A stretch of 64,000 nt of DNA from NCBI RefSeq assembly GCF_002149925.1, contig NZ_MSLT01000006.1:434001-498000 (forward strand), in the 5' to 3' direction. The notes beneath the pieces were generated by a model. It worked only from the letters and a program-made list of their open reading frames with translations, searched no databases and was not told where the DNA came from. This document shows positions 8,380 through 17,457 of the stretch, piece after piece. The DNA comes from Thioflexithrix psekupsensis (GTDB lineage Bacteria; Pseudomonadota; Gammaproteobacteria; Beggiatoales; Beggiatoaceae). Positions within the stretch are counted from its first letter, which is position 1. Every line of letters starts with the position of its first letter. The translations under genes and the position numbers were made by a program.

Positions 8380-10990
8380 GATTTACTCCTGATGCAAAAA
8401 GGTTTACGGGAAAATTGCATTGGGCAGTATAATATTTTTCTGTTGAATGTGCAACAAATTCGCCATTCAATTTTAAGGCAATCAGGTTAAGAAAATCATG
8501 CCCTTTGCCACTGCCTTTTAAGTCATTTTGTTCTGATTCAATCGGATTCTCACAACGAAGTTGATAATATTTATCAGATTTTGTTAAGGCAATTTTTACA
8601 GGTTCACGAGATGAAGAAGAATAATATTTAAGCGCATTCACTAAAAATTCGGTTAAAATAATTAAAAGCAAAGAATATTTTACCTCATGTTGTTTAAAAT
8701 TAATTCGGGATTCTATAATGCCTTCAATTTGCAGGGGAAAAAGATGTGTTGCTAACCAATCTTGCATTGAAGAAAACTGTCCAGTTTGACAAGTTTTATT
8801 CCATTCTTCATACCATTTTTTTTGCAATTTTTTCCAAACAGTACGATAATTTTTATTATAGCCTAATTGTGATTTATCAGATAAAATTTCTATGGGCAAT
8901 AAATCATTTTCAATTCCATAACGAATATAATGCTGTTTAATATATTCCTTTCCACTGATATTTAGTATCTGATTAAACGCATTAATACACGCTTGAATTA
9001 ATACAGTAAAAAGATTAGCTTCGCCTTGTTGATCTTCACTCAAGCGTTGTTGCAGCACTTTTTTATCCGCAGAAACAATAGAAAGTATTTTTAGCAATCC
9101 AGACATTTGCCGCACAACTTCTAATGAATCTTTAGCAGGAGATTCACTTTCTAAATTATAATTCAAGGTAACTAAAGACCCTTGCATTTTATGCGCTAAC
9201 AGTGCCATTAAATTTTCTAATTCTGAATTAGCTTGTTGTTCTTTTAATTCACTTAATTTACTGTGTGCAATTAAAGCAAGCCATTGTTTAACATTTTGCG
9301 GATAATCGGATTTATTTTTGTCGTCTTTTTCTGTGTTTATATCCGTTAAAGCAAATTCAGAAAAATGAACAGTAATTTTACTGTCTTTCTCTAATAATTG
9401 GATAAGATTTTGAAAATCTTGAATGGCTTGGCTTTTTTTAGATTCAAGCAAGGCGCACAAATATAAAGCCAGTGGGTCTTTTTTTGCTTTAGCTTTCTCT
9501 AACCATTGCAAAGCCAATTCCTTGTCTGCTTTAACTCCATTTCCATCTCGATAAAGGAAATATAAGATAACTTGGGCGGGAGTATTTTCTAGTTCGGCTT
9601 GTTGGTGTAAATAGTTAAGGACAGTAATATCATAAGGATCATCAGGTTCAAAAAGAGCTTTATTACCAGCTACCCAATTCGCAGCCACTCTATGTAGCCA
9701 ACCACCTGATTCTCCGATAAAACTTAAATATAATTGAGCAATAATACTTTCTTTAATTGCTGCTTTATTAAAGCATTCAATGGCTTTTGACTCATCTTGT
9801 TCAATACCCTCCCCTTCATAATAAGCAACTCCTAAAGCAGTTTGTGCATTTACATGACCCTGTTCAGCCGCTTTACGAAACCATTTAACCGCTTCAGAAT
9901 AATTCTGTTCAATACCTTCTCCGTTGTAATAAGCTACTCCTAAATTAAATTGCGCTTTTGCTAAACCCTGTTCAGCCGCTTTACGAAACCATTTAACCGC
10001 TTCAGAATAATTCTGTTCAATACCTTCTCCTTTATAATAAGCAACTCCTAGAGCAGTTTGTGCATCCGCTTCACCTTGTTCAGCCGCTTTACGAAACCAC
10101 TCAATCGCCTCGAAATAATTCTGTTTAACACCTTTTCCTTCGTGATAGGCTACTCCTAAATTAAATTGCGCTTCTGCCAAGTTCTGTTCAGCCGCTTTAC
10201 GAAACCATTTAACCGCTTCAGAATAATTCTGTTCAATACCTTCTCCGTTGTCATAAGCTACTCCTAAATTAAATTGCGCTTCTGCCAAGTTCTGTTCAGC
10301 CGATTTACGAACCCATTTAACCGCTTCAGAATAATTCTGTTCAATACCTTCTCCTTTGTAATAAGCTGCTGCTAAATTAAATTGTGCTTCCAAATGGCCT
10401 TGTTCAGCCGCTTTACGAAACCATTTAACCGCTTCAGAATAATTCTGTTCAATACCTTCTCCTTTGTAATAAGCTACTGCTAAATTAAATTGTGCTTCCA
10501 AATGGCCTTGTTCAGCCGCTTTACGAAACCATTTAACCGCTTCAGAATAATTCTGTTTAATACCCTCCCCTTCATGATAAGCAAATCCTAAAGCAGTTTG
10601 TGCATTTACATGACCTTGTTCAGCCGCTTTACGAAACCATTTAACTGCTTCAGAATAATTCTGTTTAATACCCTCCCCTTCATGATAAGCAAATCCTAAA
10701 GCAGTTTGTGCATTTACATGACCTTGTTCAGCCGCTTTACGAAACCATTTAACTGCTTCAGAATAATTCTGTTCAATACCTTCTCCTTTGTAATAAGCTG
10801 CTCCTAAATAAAACTGCGCCTCTGCATTTCCTTTTTTTGCCAATTTACACCATCTATTTACTTGTTGTTTCATTTCACCATTAGAAATGCCAGACTTAAT
10901 CTCTCCCAATTGACGAGACGGAATTGAACGCCCTAATGCAGCTTTTACCGCATCAGAAACCCGATTACCCGCTTTCGATGTATCACTCAT
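8366..10990 (-). CDS. Sel1-repeat protein with C-terminal histidine-kinase core
   Basis: An 874-residue soluble protein starting at the ATG at 10990 (AGGAGT 8 bp upstream; a GTG directly before it is the alternative). After about 50 residues come ten near-identical 36-residue Sel1 repeats (AEQGHxxAQxxLGxAYYxGEGIEQNYSEAVKWFRKA type), then degenerate repeats to about residue 490. A helical HisKA-like segment follows with H600 in LMALLAHKMQGSL. The end is a HATPase-like domain: N-box-like EFLVNALKYYSS near 780 and glycine box KGSGKGHDFLNLIALKLNG near 825. No TM segment or signal is seen, so it is a cytosolic kinase whose repeats probably sense a ligand or protein. It precedes and overlaps the receiver/HEPN gene. 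The layout resembles repeat-kinase/receiver-effector defence systems such as Detocs; this is inference. Confidence 0.8.
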   Translation of the reverse strand: MSDTSKAGNRVSDAVKAALGRSIPSRQLGEIKSGISNGEMKQQVNRWCKLAKKGNAEAQFYLGAAYYKGEGIEQNYSEAVKWFRKAAEQGHVNAQTALGFAYHEGEGIKQNYSEAVKWFRKAAEQGHVNAQTALGFAYHEGEGIKQNYSEAVKWFRKAAEQGHLEAQFNLAVAYYKGEGIEQNYSEAVKWFRKAAEQGHLEAQFNLAAAYYKGEGIEQNYSEAVKWVRKSAEQNLAEAQFNLGVAYDNGEGIEQNYSEAVKWFRKAAEQNLAEAQFNLGVAYHEGKGVKQNYFEAIEWFRKAAEQGEADAQTALGVAYYKGEGIEQNYSEAVKWFRKAAEQGLAKAQFNLGVAYYNGEGIEQNYSEAVKWFRKAAEQGHVNAQTALGVAYYEGEGIEQDESKAIECFNKAAIKESIIAQLYLSFIGESGGWLHRVAANWVAGNKALFEPDDPYDITVLNYLHQQAELENTPAQVILYFLYRDGNGVKADKELALQWLEKAKAKKDPLALYLCALLESKKSQAIQDFQNLIQLLEKDSKITVHFSEFALTDINTEKDDKNKSDYPQNVKQWLALIAHSKLSELKEQQANSELENLMALLAHKMQGSLVTLNYNLESESPAKDSLEVVRQMSGLLKILSIVSADKKVLQQRLSEDQQGEANLFTVLIQACINAFNQILNISGKEYIKQHYIRYGIENDLLPIEILSDKSQLGYNKNYRTVWKKLQKKWYEEWNKTCQTGQFSSMQDWLATHLFPLQIEGIIESRINFKQHEVKYSLLLIILTEFLVNALKYYSSSSREPVKIALTKSDKYYQLRCENPIESEQNDLKGSGKGHDFLNLIALKLNGEFVAHSTEKYYTAQCNFPVNLFASGVNHGDL
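9761..10840 (-). repeat. Ten tandem 108-bp Sel1-coding repeats
   Basis: The stretch encodes ten consecutive 36-residue Sel1 motifs of exactly 108 bp each. Several units share long identical stretches at DNA level (the segment encoding EQNYSEAVKWFRKAAEQ recurs almost unchanged), and two adjacent units with GHVNAQTALGFAYHEGEGIK are essentially identical. This indicates recent expansion or homogenisation of the sensor region. Confidence 0.9.
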
Positions 10991-11164
10991 CACTCAATAC
11001 TCCTAAAAAAAACACAAAAAAACCCATTTCCAAAATCCCACCCCATCCGAATATGCGTAGAATGGGACAAACAATGGTAGAATAACCCTGCTTAAACCGC
11101 GTTTCAATCACGCAAGCGTCCGACTTAAAACGCAACCGCGCAAAATCATGAGGAAGCAACAACA

Positions 11165-12898
11165 ATGGCTGAACAACAACCCTTTTATACCAATCCACAA
11201 GAACTTTTCCAAGCCCTCAGCAAAACAGGCAACGAATTCCTAGAGAGTTTCGCCGCCGCACAAGGGCAGGAAATGTTTAAAGAATTCAACAAAGCCTGGG
11301 GCGCATGGACTCAAGAAACCGCACAAAACCCCAAAGCATGGCTTGACCTCGTCAACCAATATCAACAAGAACAGATGAATCTCTGGCTTAATCTCCTCGG
11401 CATGGGCGAAAACCAAGCCAAAAAAGCCGAAGATCGCCGCTTTTCTGCCAAAGAATGGCAAGAAAACCCCGTATTTGATTACTTAAAGCAATCTTATTTG
11501 ATGGCTTCTAAGTTACTGAGCGACATGGCAGAACACGCCCATCTTGATGAAGACAACAAGAAAAAACTACGCTTTTACACCCAATACTTCATTGATGCCA
11601 TGTCCCCCACCAACTTCGCGGCCACCAACCCCGAAGTGTTAAAACAAGCCGTTGAAACTCGCGGCGAAAGCCTGTTAGAAGGCTTAAAAAACCTGTTACA
11701 AGACCTTGAAAAAGGTCGCATCACCATGACCGACGAGACCGCATTTCAACTCGGTAAAAATCTCGCCACCACACCCGGTGCCGTCGTTTACCAAAACGAC
11801 CTCATGCAAGTCATTCAGTACAAACCCACCACCGAAACCGTACTGGATCGCCCCATGTTGATTGTGCCGCCGTGTATCAATAAGTTCTACATTCTTGACT
11901 TACAACCGCAAAACTCCTTTGTCAAATACTGTCTGGATCAAGGTAACACCGTCTTTATTATTTCATGGTTCAATCCCGAATCCAAACAAAGCGATTACGC
12001 TTGGGATGATTACATCAGCACGGGAGTCATTAAAGCCCTAGACGTGGTGAAAGACATTACGGGCGCGAAAAAAATTAACACCGTCTCCTGGTGTGTTGGC
12101 GGAACATTACTCGCCACCGCATTGGCTGTACTCCACGCCCAACGCAAACAAAGCCTTGTTGCCTCAGCGACCTTTTTCACCACCATGTTAGACTTTTCTG
12201 ATCCCGGTGAAATTGGCGTATTTATCGACGAAAACCAAGTGGCGCAACGTGAAAACATGTTGAAACACAGTGGGGTATTATCTGGTCGAGATTTAGCCAC
12301 CGCCTTTTCCATGCTGCGTGCCAACGATTTAATTTGGTCTTATGTGGTCAATAATTACTTAAAAGGCCAAACGCCTGCGCCGTTTGACATTCTTTATTGG
12401 AACAGCGACCCCACCAATTTACCCGCACGCATGTACAGTTATTATTTGCGCAATATGTACATGGAAAATAATTTGGTTAAACCCAATGCCTTAACCTTAT
12501 GCGATGTCGCGATTGATTTGGGCAAAATCAAAACACCTACTTATTTTCTCTCCACCATTGACGATCACATTGCCCCGTGGAAAACCACTTTTAATGGCAC
12601 GACATTATTATCAGGCAATATTGAATTTGTCTTAGGCGCAAGCGGACATATTGCGGGCGTTATCAACCCTGCCAATAAAAATAAACGCAATTACTGGCTC
12701 GGCGGCGAATTAGGCAAAGGCGCGGATCATTGGTTAGCCACGGCCACCTCTAAACCGGGCAGTTGGTGGCCGCACTGGGATCAATGGTTAAAAGCCCAAG
12801 GCGGAGAACAAATCCCCGCGCTTGCACAATTGGGGAATAACCAATATTCTGTCATTGAACCTGCTCCCGGTCGTTATGTCATGAAACGCATCGGCTAA
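11165..12898 (+). CDS. phaC: Class I poly(3-hydroxyalkanoate) synthase
   Basis: Polymerises (R)-3-hydroxyacyl-CoA into PHA storage granules. It is 577 residues long, in the class I range. An N-terminal helical region (1-190) precedes the alpha/beta-hydrolase core. The lipase-like box SWCVGGT places the catalytic Cys at 310; the other triad residues appear in STIDDHIAPW (Asp) and ASGHIAG (His). The typical PCINKFYILDLQPQNSFVKY segment is present. The ATG follows a GAGGAAG box. No phaA, phaB or phasin gene is adjacent in this window, so it stands alone, divergent from the Sel1-kinase gene (174 bp between starts). Confidence 0.95.
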   Translation: MAEQQPFYTNPQELFQALSKTGNEFLESFAAAQGQEMFKEFNKAWGAWTQETAQNPKAWLDLVNQYQQEQMNLWLNLLGMGENQAKKAEDRRFSAKEWQENPVFDYLKQSYLMASKLLSDMAEHAHLDEDNKKKLRFYTQYFIDAMSPTNFAATNPEVLKQAVETRGESLLEGLKNLLQDLEKGRITMTDETAFQLGKNLATTPGAVVYQNDLMQVIQYKPTTETVLDRPMLIVPPCINKFYILDLQPQNSFVKYCLDQGNTVFIISWFNPESKQSDYAWDDYISTGVIKALDVVKDITGAKKINTVSWCVGGTLLATALAVLHAQRKQSLVASATFFTTMLDFSDPGEIGVFIDENQVAQRENMLKHSGVLSGRDLATAFSMLRANDLIWSYVVNNYLKGQTPAPFDILYWNSDPTNLPARMYSYYLRNMYMENNLVKPNALTLCDVAIDLGKIKTPTYFLSTIDDHIAPWKTTFNGTTLLSGNIEFVLGASGHIAGVINPANKNKRNYWLGGELGKGADHWLATATSKPGSWWPHWDQWLKAQGGEQIPALAQLGNNQYSVIEPAPGRYVMKRIG

Positions 12899-12906
12899 AT
12901 AGAAAA

Positions 12907-12958
12907 GGGCAGACCCATCCGTCTGCCCTACAATGTACAATAATCGTTATTGTTTTTT
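12907..12958 (+). terminator. Terminator region after phaC (two hairpins)
   Basis: A GC-rich hairpin GGGCAGAC/GTCTGCCC (12907-12914, 12921-12928) is followed by a 7-bp AT-rich hairpin ACAATAA-TCG-TTATTGT (12937-12953) that runs into a T tract. The second is the better intrinsic terminator for phaC. Confidence 0.65.
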
Positions 12959-13136
12959 AAAAATTTTAATTCTTAATTCCGATTCAAACAGACCCCATGT
13001 TGTTTAAATCCCGCTAAAATACCCATTAACGTCTGTGAGAACAATAGCGTTAATGAATCTTGAAGACACCTTGACTTTACGTCAAAATCAACGACTTTAA
13101 TCTGAAGAGTCCCGCGTGTTTGGGCAAGGGTGAAAT

Positions 13137-16100
13137 ATGGCTGTGAATAATCCGCGACATTCCCGTTTTTTTTGGCGTTCCTCTGCCATGTTCTGCATTT
13201 TGGACGAACAACGGGCATTTAAAGAGGTCAATACCGCGTGGGAACAAATTCTAGGATTATCCACGGGACAGTTACTGGCCAAGTCTTTTCTTGATTTTGT
13301 TCATTTGGAAGATCAGCCTTCTACCGAATATTACATTGATCAACTGGGCAAAGGCTTGCCTTCGGTATCTTTTTCGGCGCGGGTGCAACACCGTGACGGC
13401 AGCTATCGTAATGTATTATGGTTGATCAACAGCGCGGCCTCGATTGAATACGCTTACTATGTCGTCGGCATGGATATTACTGGCCGTGAACAACCCATGA
13501 TTGCCGACGAAATGATCAGCGTATTAAACGAAGGTGTTGTTTTACAATATGCCAATGGGACGATTGGCGCATGTAATCCAAGTGCCGAGCGGATTTTAGG
13601 ACTGTCTTCTGATCAAATGATGGGCTGGACGCTCATTGATCCCGATTGGCGGGCGATTCATGAAGATGGCTCCCCATTTCCTACCGAAACCCACCCGGCT
13701 ATTTGTACGCTACGCACAGGACAAGCCTATTCTGATGTGGTCATGGGCGTGGTCAAATCAGATGAATCTGTAATATGGATTCGGATTAACGCTTATCCCT
13801 TATGGCGCGACGATGTCACCACACCGTATGCTGTTGTGATTTCTTTTTCAGACATTACCCACTACAAAGCCACTGAAGCTGAGTTACGAAAAGCCAGCGA
13901 ACAACGCAGCAGCGGCATGATTCCCGAACAAAGTTATGACTTATGGGATTGGGATGTGGAGAGCAACGAAGCCAATTTTTCTCCCCGTTGGAAAAAAATG
14001 TTGGGATTTGAACCCCAAGAATTACCCAATACCATCGACGCATGGCATCAACGAATCCACCCCGCCGATTACAAGCGCGTCATGGCAGATATACAAAATC
14101 TGCTCACAGGCAACAGCGAAATGTGCGAAGACACTCACCGCGTACAACATCGAGACGGCACTTATCGCTGGATTTTAAGCCGTGCCGTATTGGTGCGCGA
14201 TGTCAGCAATAAGCCGCATCACGTCGTCGGCACGCATGTTGATATTACAGAACCGCGCCGCATTGAAGACGAATTGCAAGAAATAGAAAAAAAATATTTG
14301 CAATTAATGGAATTAGAAAGCGACGGTGTTTTTTTAATTGATGCGGATAATTATCAAATTTTAGAACATAATAAAGCGGCAGTAAGAATGTATGAATATA
14401 GCCGCAATCAATTGGCAAAAATGAAATTATTAGATTTATCGGCACAACCCGATAAAACCGCTAATGTGTTAAAACGCGCCAGCAAACAAGTCTCACAACA
14501 ATATCATCGTCGTCAAGATGAAACGGTATTTCCTGTCGAAGTGTCTCTGGGCAGTTTTGTATTAAAAGGCAAAAATGTGTTAATGATCACCGTGCGCGAC
14601 ACCAGCGAACGGCAGCAAATTGAGACCGCATTATGGGAAAATGAATCAAAATATCGCCAATTATTCGAGGCCGCTTCCAATCCCACCATTGTGTTTGATG
14701 CCAATACACAACAAATTTTTGATGTCAATCATGGCGCAACCGATTTATACGGTTACACGAAAGAAGAATTCATGCAAATGACCACGATGGATGTTTCCGC
14801 AGAAACTTCGCGCAATCGGGCTGCATTTACTTCTAGCAATAAAAAAGTTCAAACCATTCCATTACGCTGGCATAAAAAGAAAGATGGCAGTATTTTTCCT
14901 GTCGAAATTTCCACAGGCAATACTTATTTATTTCAAGGTCGTTCTTTAATTTGCGCCACCTTGCGCGATATTACTGAACGTAAAGCCGCTGAAGAAGCTC
15001 TGCGCAAAGAACGCGATTTTATCAATACCTTAGTGCAAGCCTCGCCTGCGTTTTTCTTTGCGGTGAATCCCGACGGGCGCGTGCGCATGGCGAATCGTGC
15101 GATGTTGAGTGCTTTAGAATATGAAATGAATGAAGTGGTTGATCAAGATTTTCTTTCAATATTTGTCCCTGAAAATGAGCGCATTGCCGTGGCGACAGAA
15201 TTTGAAGTGTTGAGCAAATCCATGCAGCCTTCCATGATGGAAAGCCATGTTTTAAGCAAATCGGGTAAACCTTTATTAGTCGAATGGCATAGCCGTGCCA
15301 TCGTCAAAGCTGATGGTACATTAGACTATTTCTTTGGCGTGGGCATTGATGTCACCGAGCGGAAAAAAGCCCAAGGTCATTTGCGTTTATTTAAATCGAT
15401 CATTGAGTCTTCTTCAGAAGCCATCGCCATTGCTAATCCTGATGGACAATTGGTTTATGTGAATCCTGCTTATGAGCGATTAATTAACTTCTCATTAAAA
15501 GATTCGCGCCATATTCATTTCCAAGACTATTTCACTGAGGCTTCTAGTGAAATTTGGAAAAATGATATTTTGCCTGCTTTGGATCGTGGCGAAAGTTGGG
15601 AAGGGGAATTGGAAATGCACGACAGTGAAGGGGCTATTTTTCCCGTATGGAAACGCATGGATTCTGTGCGTGATAATAAGGGCAATATTTTATTTAATTT
15701 TGCTTTATTACACGATATTAGTGAACGTAAAAGAATGTGGGAAACGTTACGCAAACAATGGGAAGAACATCAGACCATTTTTAATAATGTCCCTGCGATG
15801 ATTTGGTATCGGGATAAAGACAATAAATTGGTGCGTAATAATCGCGTTGCAGCGGATGTTTTTGGCCCTGATAATTCTTTTGTGCAGCACATTACGGATT
15901 GTGATGCGGTGATTCAATTAGGCCGCGCCGAATATGGCACGTTGCAGACTTATCGCAATAAATCAGGGGATGAACGTTGGTTGCAATTGGATAAAATCCC
16001 TTATCGAGATGCACAAGGACATATTGCGGGCGTGATTATTTTCGCTTTTGACATTACGGAATATAAACAAGCCGAAGTGTCTTTAAAAGACAGCGAAGAG

Positions 16101-16853
16101 CAAATGTATCAAGTGGTCGAAAATATGCCCTTTTTATTCAACGCTTTTGATGACAGTGCGCAGATTTTAGTTTGGAATCGCAGTTGTGAGGAAATTAGTG
16201 GTTATAGTGCCGATGAAATTATTGGCAATCCGCGCGCATTAGAATTGCTTTATCCTGATGATGAAGAGCGTTATTTAATGATTAATCAGTGGCGTAAAGT
16301 CGATGCCGAAAAAAACCATTGGGAAACGCATTTAACGTGTAAAAGTGGCGCGGTGCGTACTGTTGTTTGGTACAGTATTAGTAAACGTTATCCGATTGAT
16401 GGCTGGGAATATTGGTTAATTGGGCAAGATGTCACAGAACAATATCAATTGCAATTACATTCTCGCTCGAATGAACAATTATTAGCCGCGGTATTAGAAA
16501 CCAGTAAATTGGGTTTATCGCTCAGTGATGATCGCGGACGATTCTTACAAGTCAATCGTGCTTTTGCGGATATGTATGGTTATCGCATTGATGAATTGGT
16601 GGGCGAACCATTTACCACGATTTTACCTTCTGCATTACACGGCGAAGCGGTGCGGGAATATTATAGTTTGCTCATGACCCATGAGAGTCCTACAGTTGTG
16701 CGACAACGCCAAGAGCAACATCGCACGGGACAATTATTTGAGGCGCAATCTTTGGTCAGTCGAGTGATTTTGGAAGATCGCCGTCGGTTGTTAGTGACCG
16801 TGATGAGCAAATTGGCCGAACCCGCATTGTCCAGACGAACATCGAATAATTAG
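13137..16853 (+). CDS. Giant multi-PAS protein without output domain
   Basis: A 1238-residue protein made of about ten consecutive PAS/PAC units, for example near residues 15-120, 122-245, 260-375 (PAS_3 type, WDWDVESNEANFSPRW), 382-495, 500-618, 622-745, 748-870, 874-985, 985-1110 and 1110-1230. Recurrent PAC ends are visible: VGMDITGREQ, VGTHVDITEPRR, ATLRDITERKAA, GVGIDVTERKKA, LLHDISERKR, FAFDITEYKQ. No histidine kinase, GGDEF, EAL, HAMP or methyl-accepting domain follows; the protein stops soon after the last PAS. No TM segment is apparent. It may be a scaffold or sensor acting in trans, or the N-terminal part of a once longer sensor kinase. It is convergent with the cheA-cheW cluster, a possible functional link. 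Confidence 0.85.
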   Translation: MAVNNPRHSRFFWRSSAMFCILDEQRAFKEVNTAWEQILGLSTGQLLAKSFLDFVHLEDQPSTEYYIDQLGKGLPSVSFSARVQHRDGSYRNVLWLINSAASIEYAYYVVGMDITGREQPMIADEMISVLNEGVVLQYANGTIGACNPSAERILGLSSDQMMGWTLIDPDWRAIHEDGSPFPTETHPAICTLRTGQAYSDVVMGVVKSDESVIWIRINAYPLWRDDVTTPYAVVISFSDITHYKATEAELRKASEQRSSGMIPEQSYDLWDWDVESNEANFSPRWKKMLGFEPQELPNTIDAWHQRIHPADYKRVMADIQNLLTGNSEMCEDTHRVQHRDGTYRWILSRAVLVRDVSNKPHHVVGTHVDITEPRRIEDELQEIEKKYLQLMELESDGVFLIDADNYQILEHNKAAVRMYEYSRNQLAKMKLLDLSAQPDKTANVLKRASKQVSQQYHRRQDETVFPVEVSLGSFVLKGKNVLMITVRDTSERQQIETALWENESKYRQLFEAASNPTIVFDANTQQIFDVNHGATDLYGYTKEEFMQMTTMDVSAETSRNRAAFTSSNKKVQTIPLRWHKKKDGSIFPVEISTGNTYLFQGRSLICATLRDITERKAAEEALRKERDFINTLVQASPAFFFAVNPDGRVRMANRAMLSALEYEMNEVVDQDFLSIFVPENERIAVATEFEVLSKSMQPSMMESHVLSKSGKPLLVEWHSRAIVKADGTLDYFFGVGIDVTERKKAQGHLRLFKSIIESSSEAIAIANPDGQLVYVNPAYERLINFSLKDSRHIHFQDYFTEASSEIWKNDILPALDRGESWEGELEMHDSEGAIFPVWKRMDSVRDNKGNILFNFALLHDISERKRMWETLRKQWEEHQTIFNNVPAMIWYRDKDNKLVRNNRVAADVFGPDNSFVQHITDCDAVIQLGRAEYGTLQTYRNKSGDERWLQLDKIPYRDAQGHIAGVIIFAFDITEYKQAEVSLKDSEEQMYQVVENMPFLFNAFDDSAQILVWNRSCEEISGYSADEIIGNPRALELLYPDDEERYLMINQWRKVDAEKNHWETHLTCKSGAVRTVVWYSISKRYPIDGWEYWLIGQDVTEQYQLQLHSRSNEQLLAAVLETSKLGLSLSDDRGRFLQVNRAFADMYGYRIDELVGEPFTTILPSALHGEAVREYYSLLMTHESPTVVRQRQEQHRTGQLFEAQSLVSRVILEDRRRLLVTVMSKLAEPALSRRTSNN

Positions 16854-16887
16854 TACATTACAGTTTGTCATTAAGGTTTTCATTATC

Positions 16888-16935
16888 GCCAATAAAGCCT
16901 GTGAAGCGTATTTTCGCTTTATAGGTTTCATTGGC
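16888..16935. terminator. Imperfect hairpin between convergent PAS and cheW genes
   Basis: An interrupted inverted repeat starts with GCCAAT, contains AGCG/CGCT near the loop and ends with ATTGGC. It sits in the 97-bp gap between two convergent genes, where a bidirectional terminator is expected. There is no long T run, so the efficiency is uncertain. Confidence 0.45.
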
Positions 16936-16950
16936 TGCAAAATGGATAAC

Positions 16951-17457
16951 TTAATGTTTGGCGATATTTTCTATCATGGCCAATTCATCGGAATTTAATA
17001 AGCGATCAATTTCCAACACAATGACCATTTTCTCGCCCACAGTGGCCAATCCCTTAATAAATTCAATACTGATCACACTCCCAAAATCCGGCGGCGGTTT
17101 AATTTCACTTTCAGCCACATCGTAAACATCCGATACTGCATCCACCACAATGCCCATGATGCGCTCGCGCCCGGAATGTCCCATGACTTTAACCACCACC
17201 ACCACGGTCATTTGTCCATAATCCAAACGCTCTAAATTAAAACGCAAACGCAAGTCAATAATCGGCACAATAGTCCCACGCAAATTAATGACTCCACAAA
17301 TGTAATTAGGCGTGTTGGGAATGACTGTGACTTTACTCCAGCCTTTGATTTCTTGCACCCGCAAAATATCAATGGCATATTCTTCTGTCGCTAAGACAAA
17401 CGTTAAATATTTATTGGTCGCTATTTGCGCGACACTGGTGTTAGTGTTGGTACTCAT
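16951..17457 (-). CDS. cheW: CheW-like chemosensory coupling protein
   Basis: A 168-residue single CheW domain that couples receptors to a CheA kinase. Characteristic sequence: YLTFVLATEEYAIDILRVQEIKGW, VIPNTPNYICGVINLRGTIVPIIDLR, GIVVDAVSDV. Start and stop give the usual length for a single-domain CheW. Its start overlaps the cheA 3' end by 17 nt, so translation is probably coupled. No receptor gene lies in the window. Confidence 0.92.
   Translation of the reverse strand: MSTNTNTSVAQIATNKYLTFVLATEEYAIDILRVQEIKGWSKVTVIPNTPNYICGVINLRGTIVPIIDLRLRFNLERLDYGQMTVVVVVKVMGHSGRERIMGIVVDAVSDVYDVAESEIKPPPDFGSVISIEFIKGLATVGEKMVIVLEIDRLLNSDELAMIENIAKH

Noticed and set aside
9761-10840. Regular DNA repeats that could suggest a CRISPR array
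   Set aside because: The 108-bp units are contiguous, coding and without unique spacers; they are Sel1 motifs.
12973-13218. 81-codon minus-strand frame between phaC and the PAS gene
   Set aside because: It overlaps the start of the convincing PAS gene and has no coding features.
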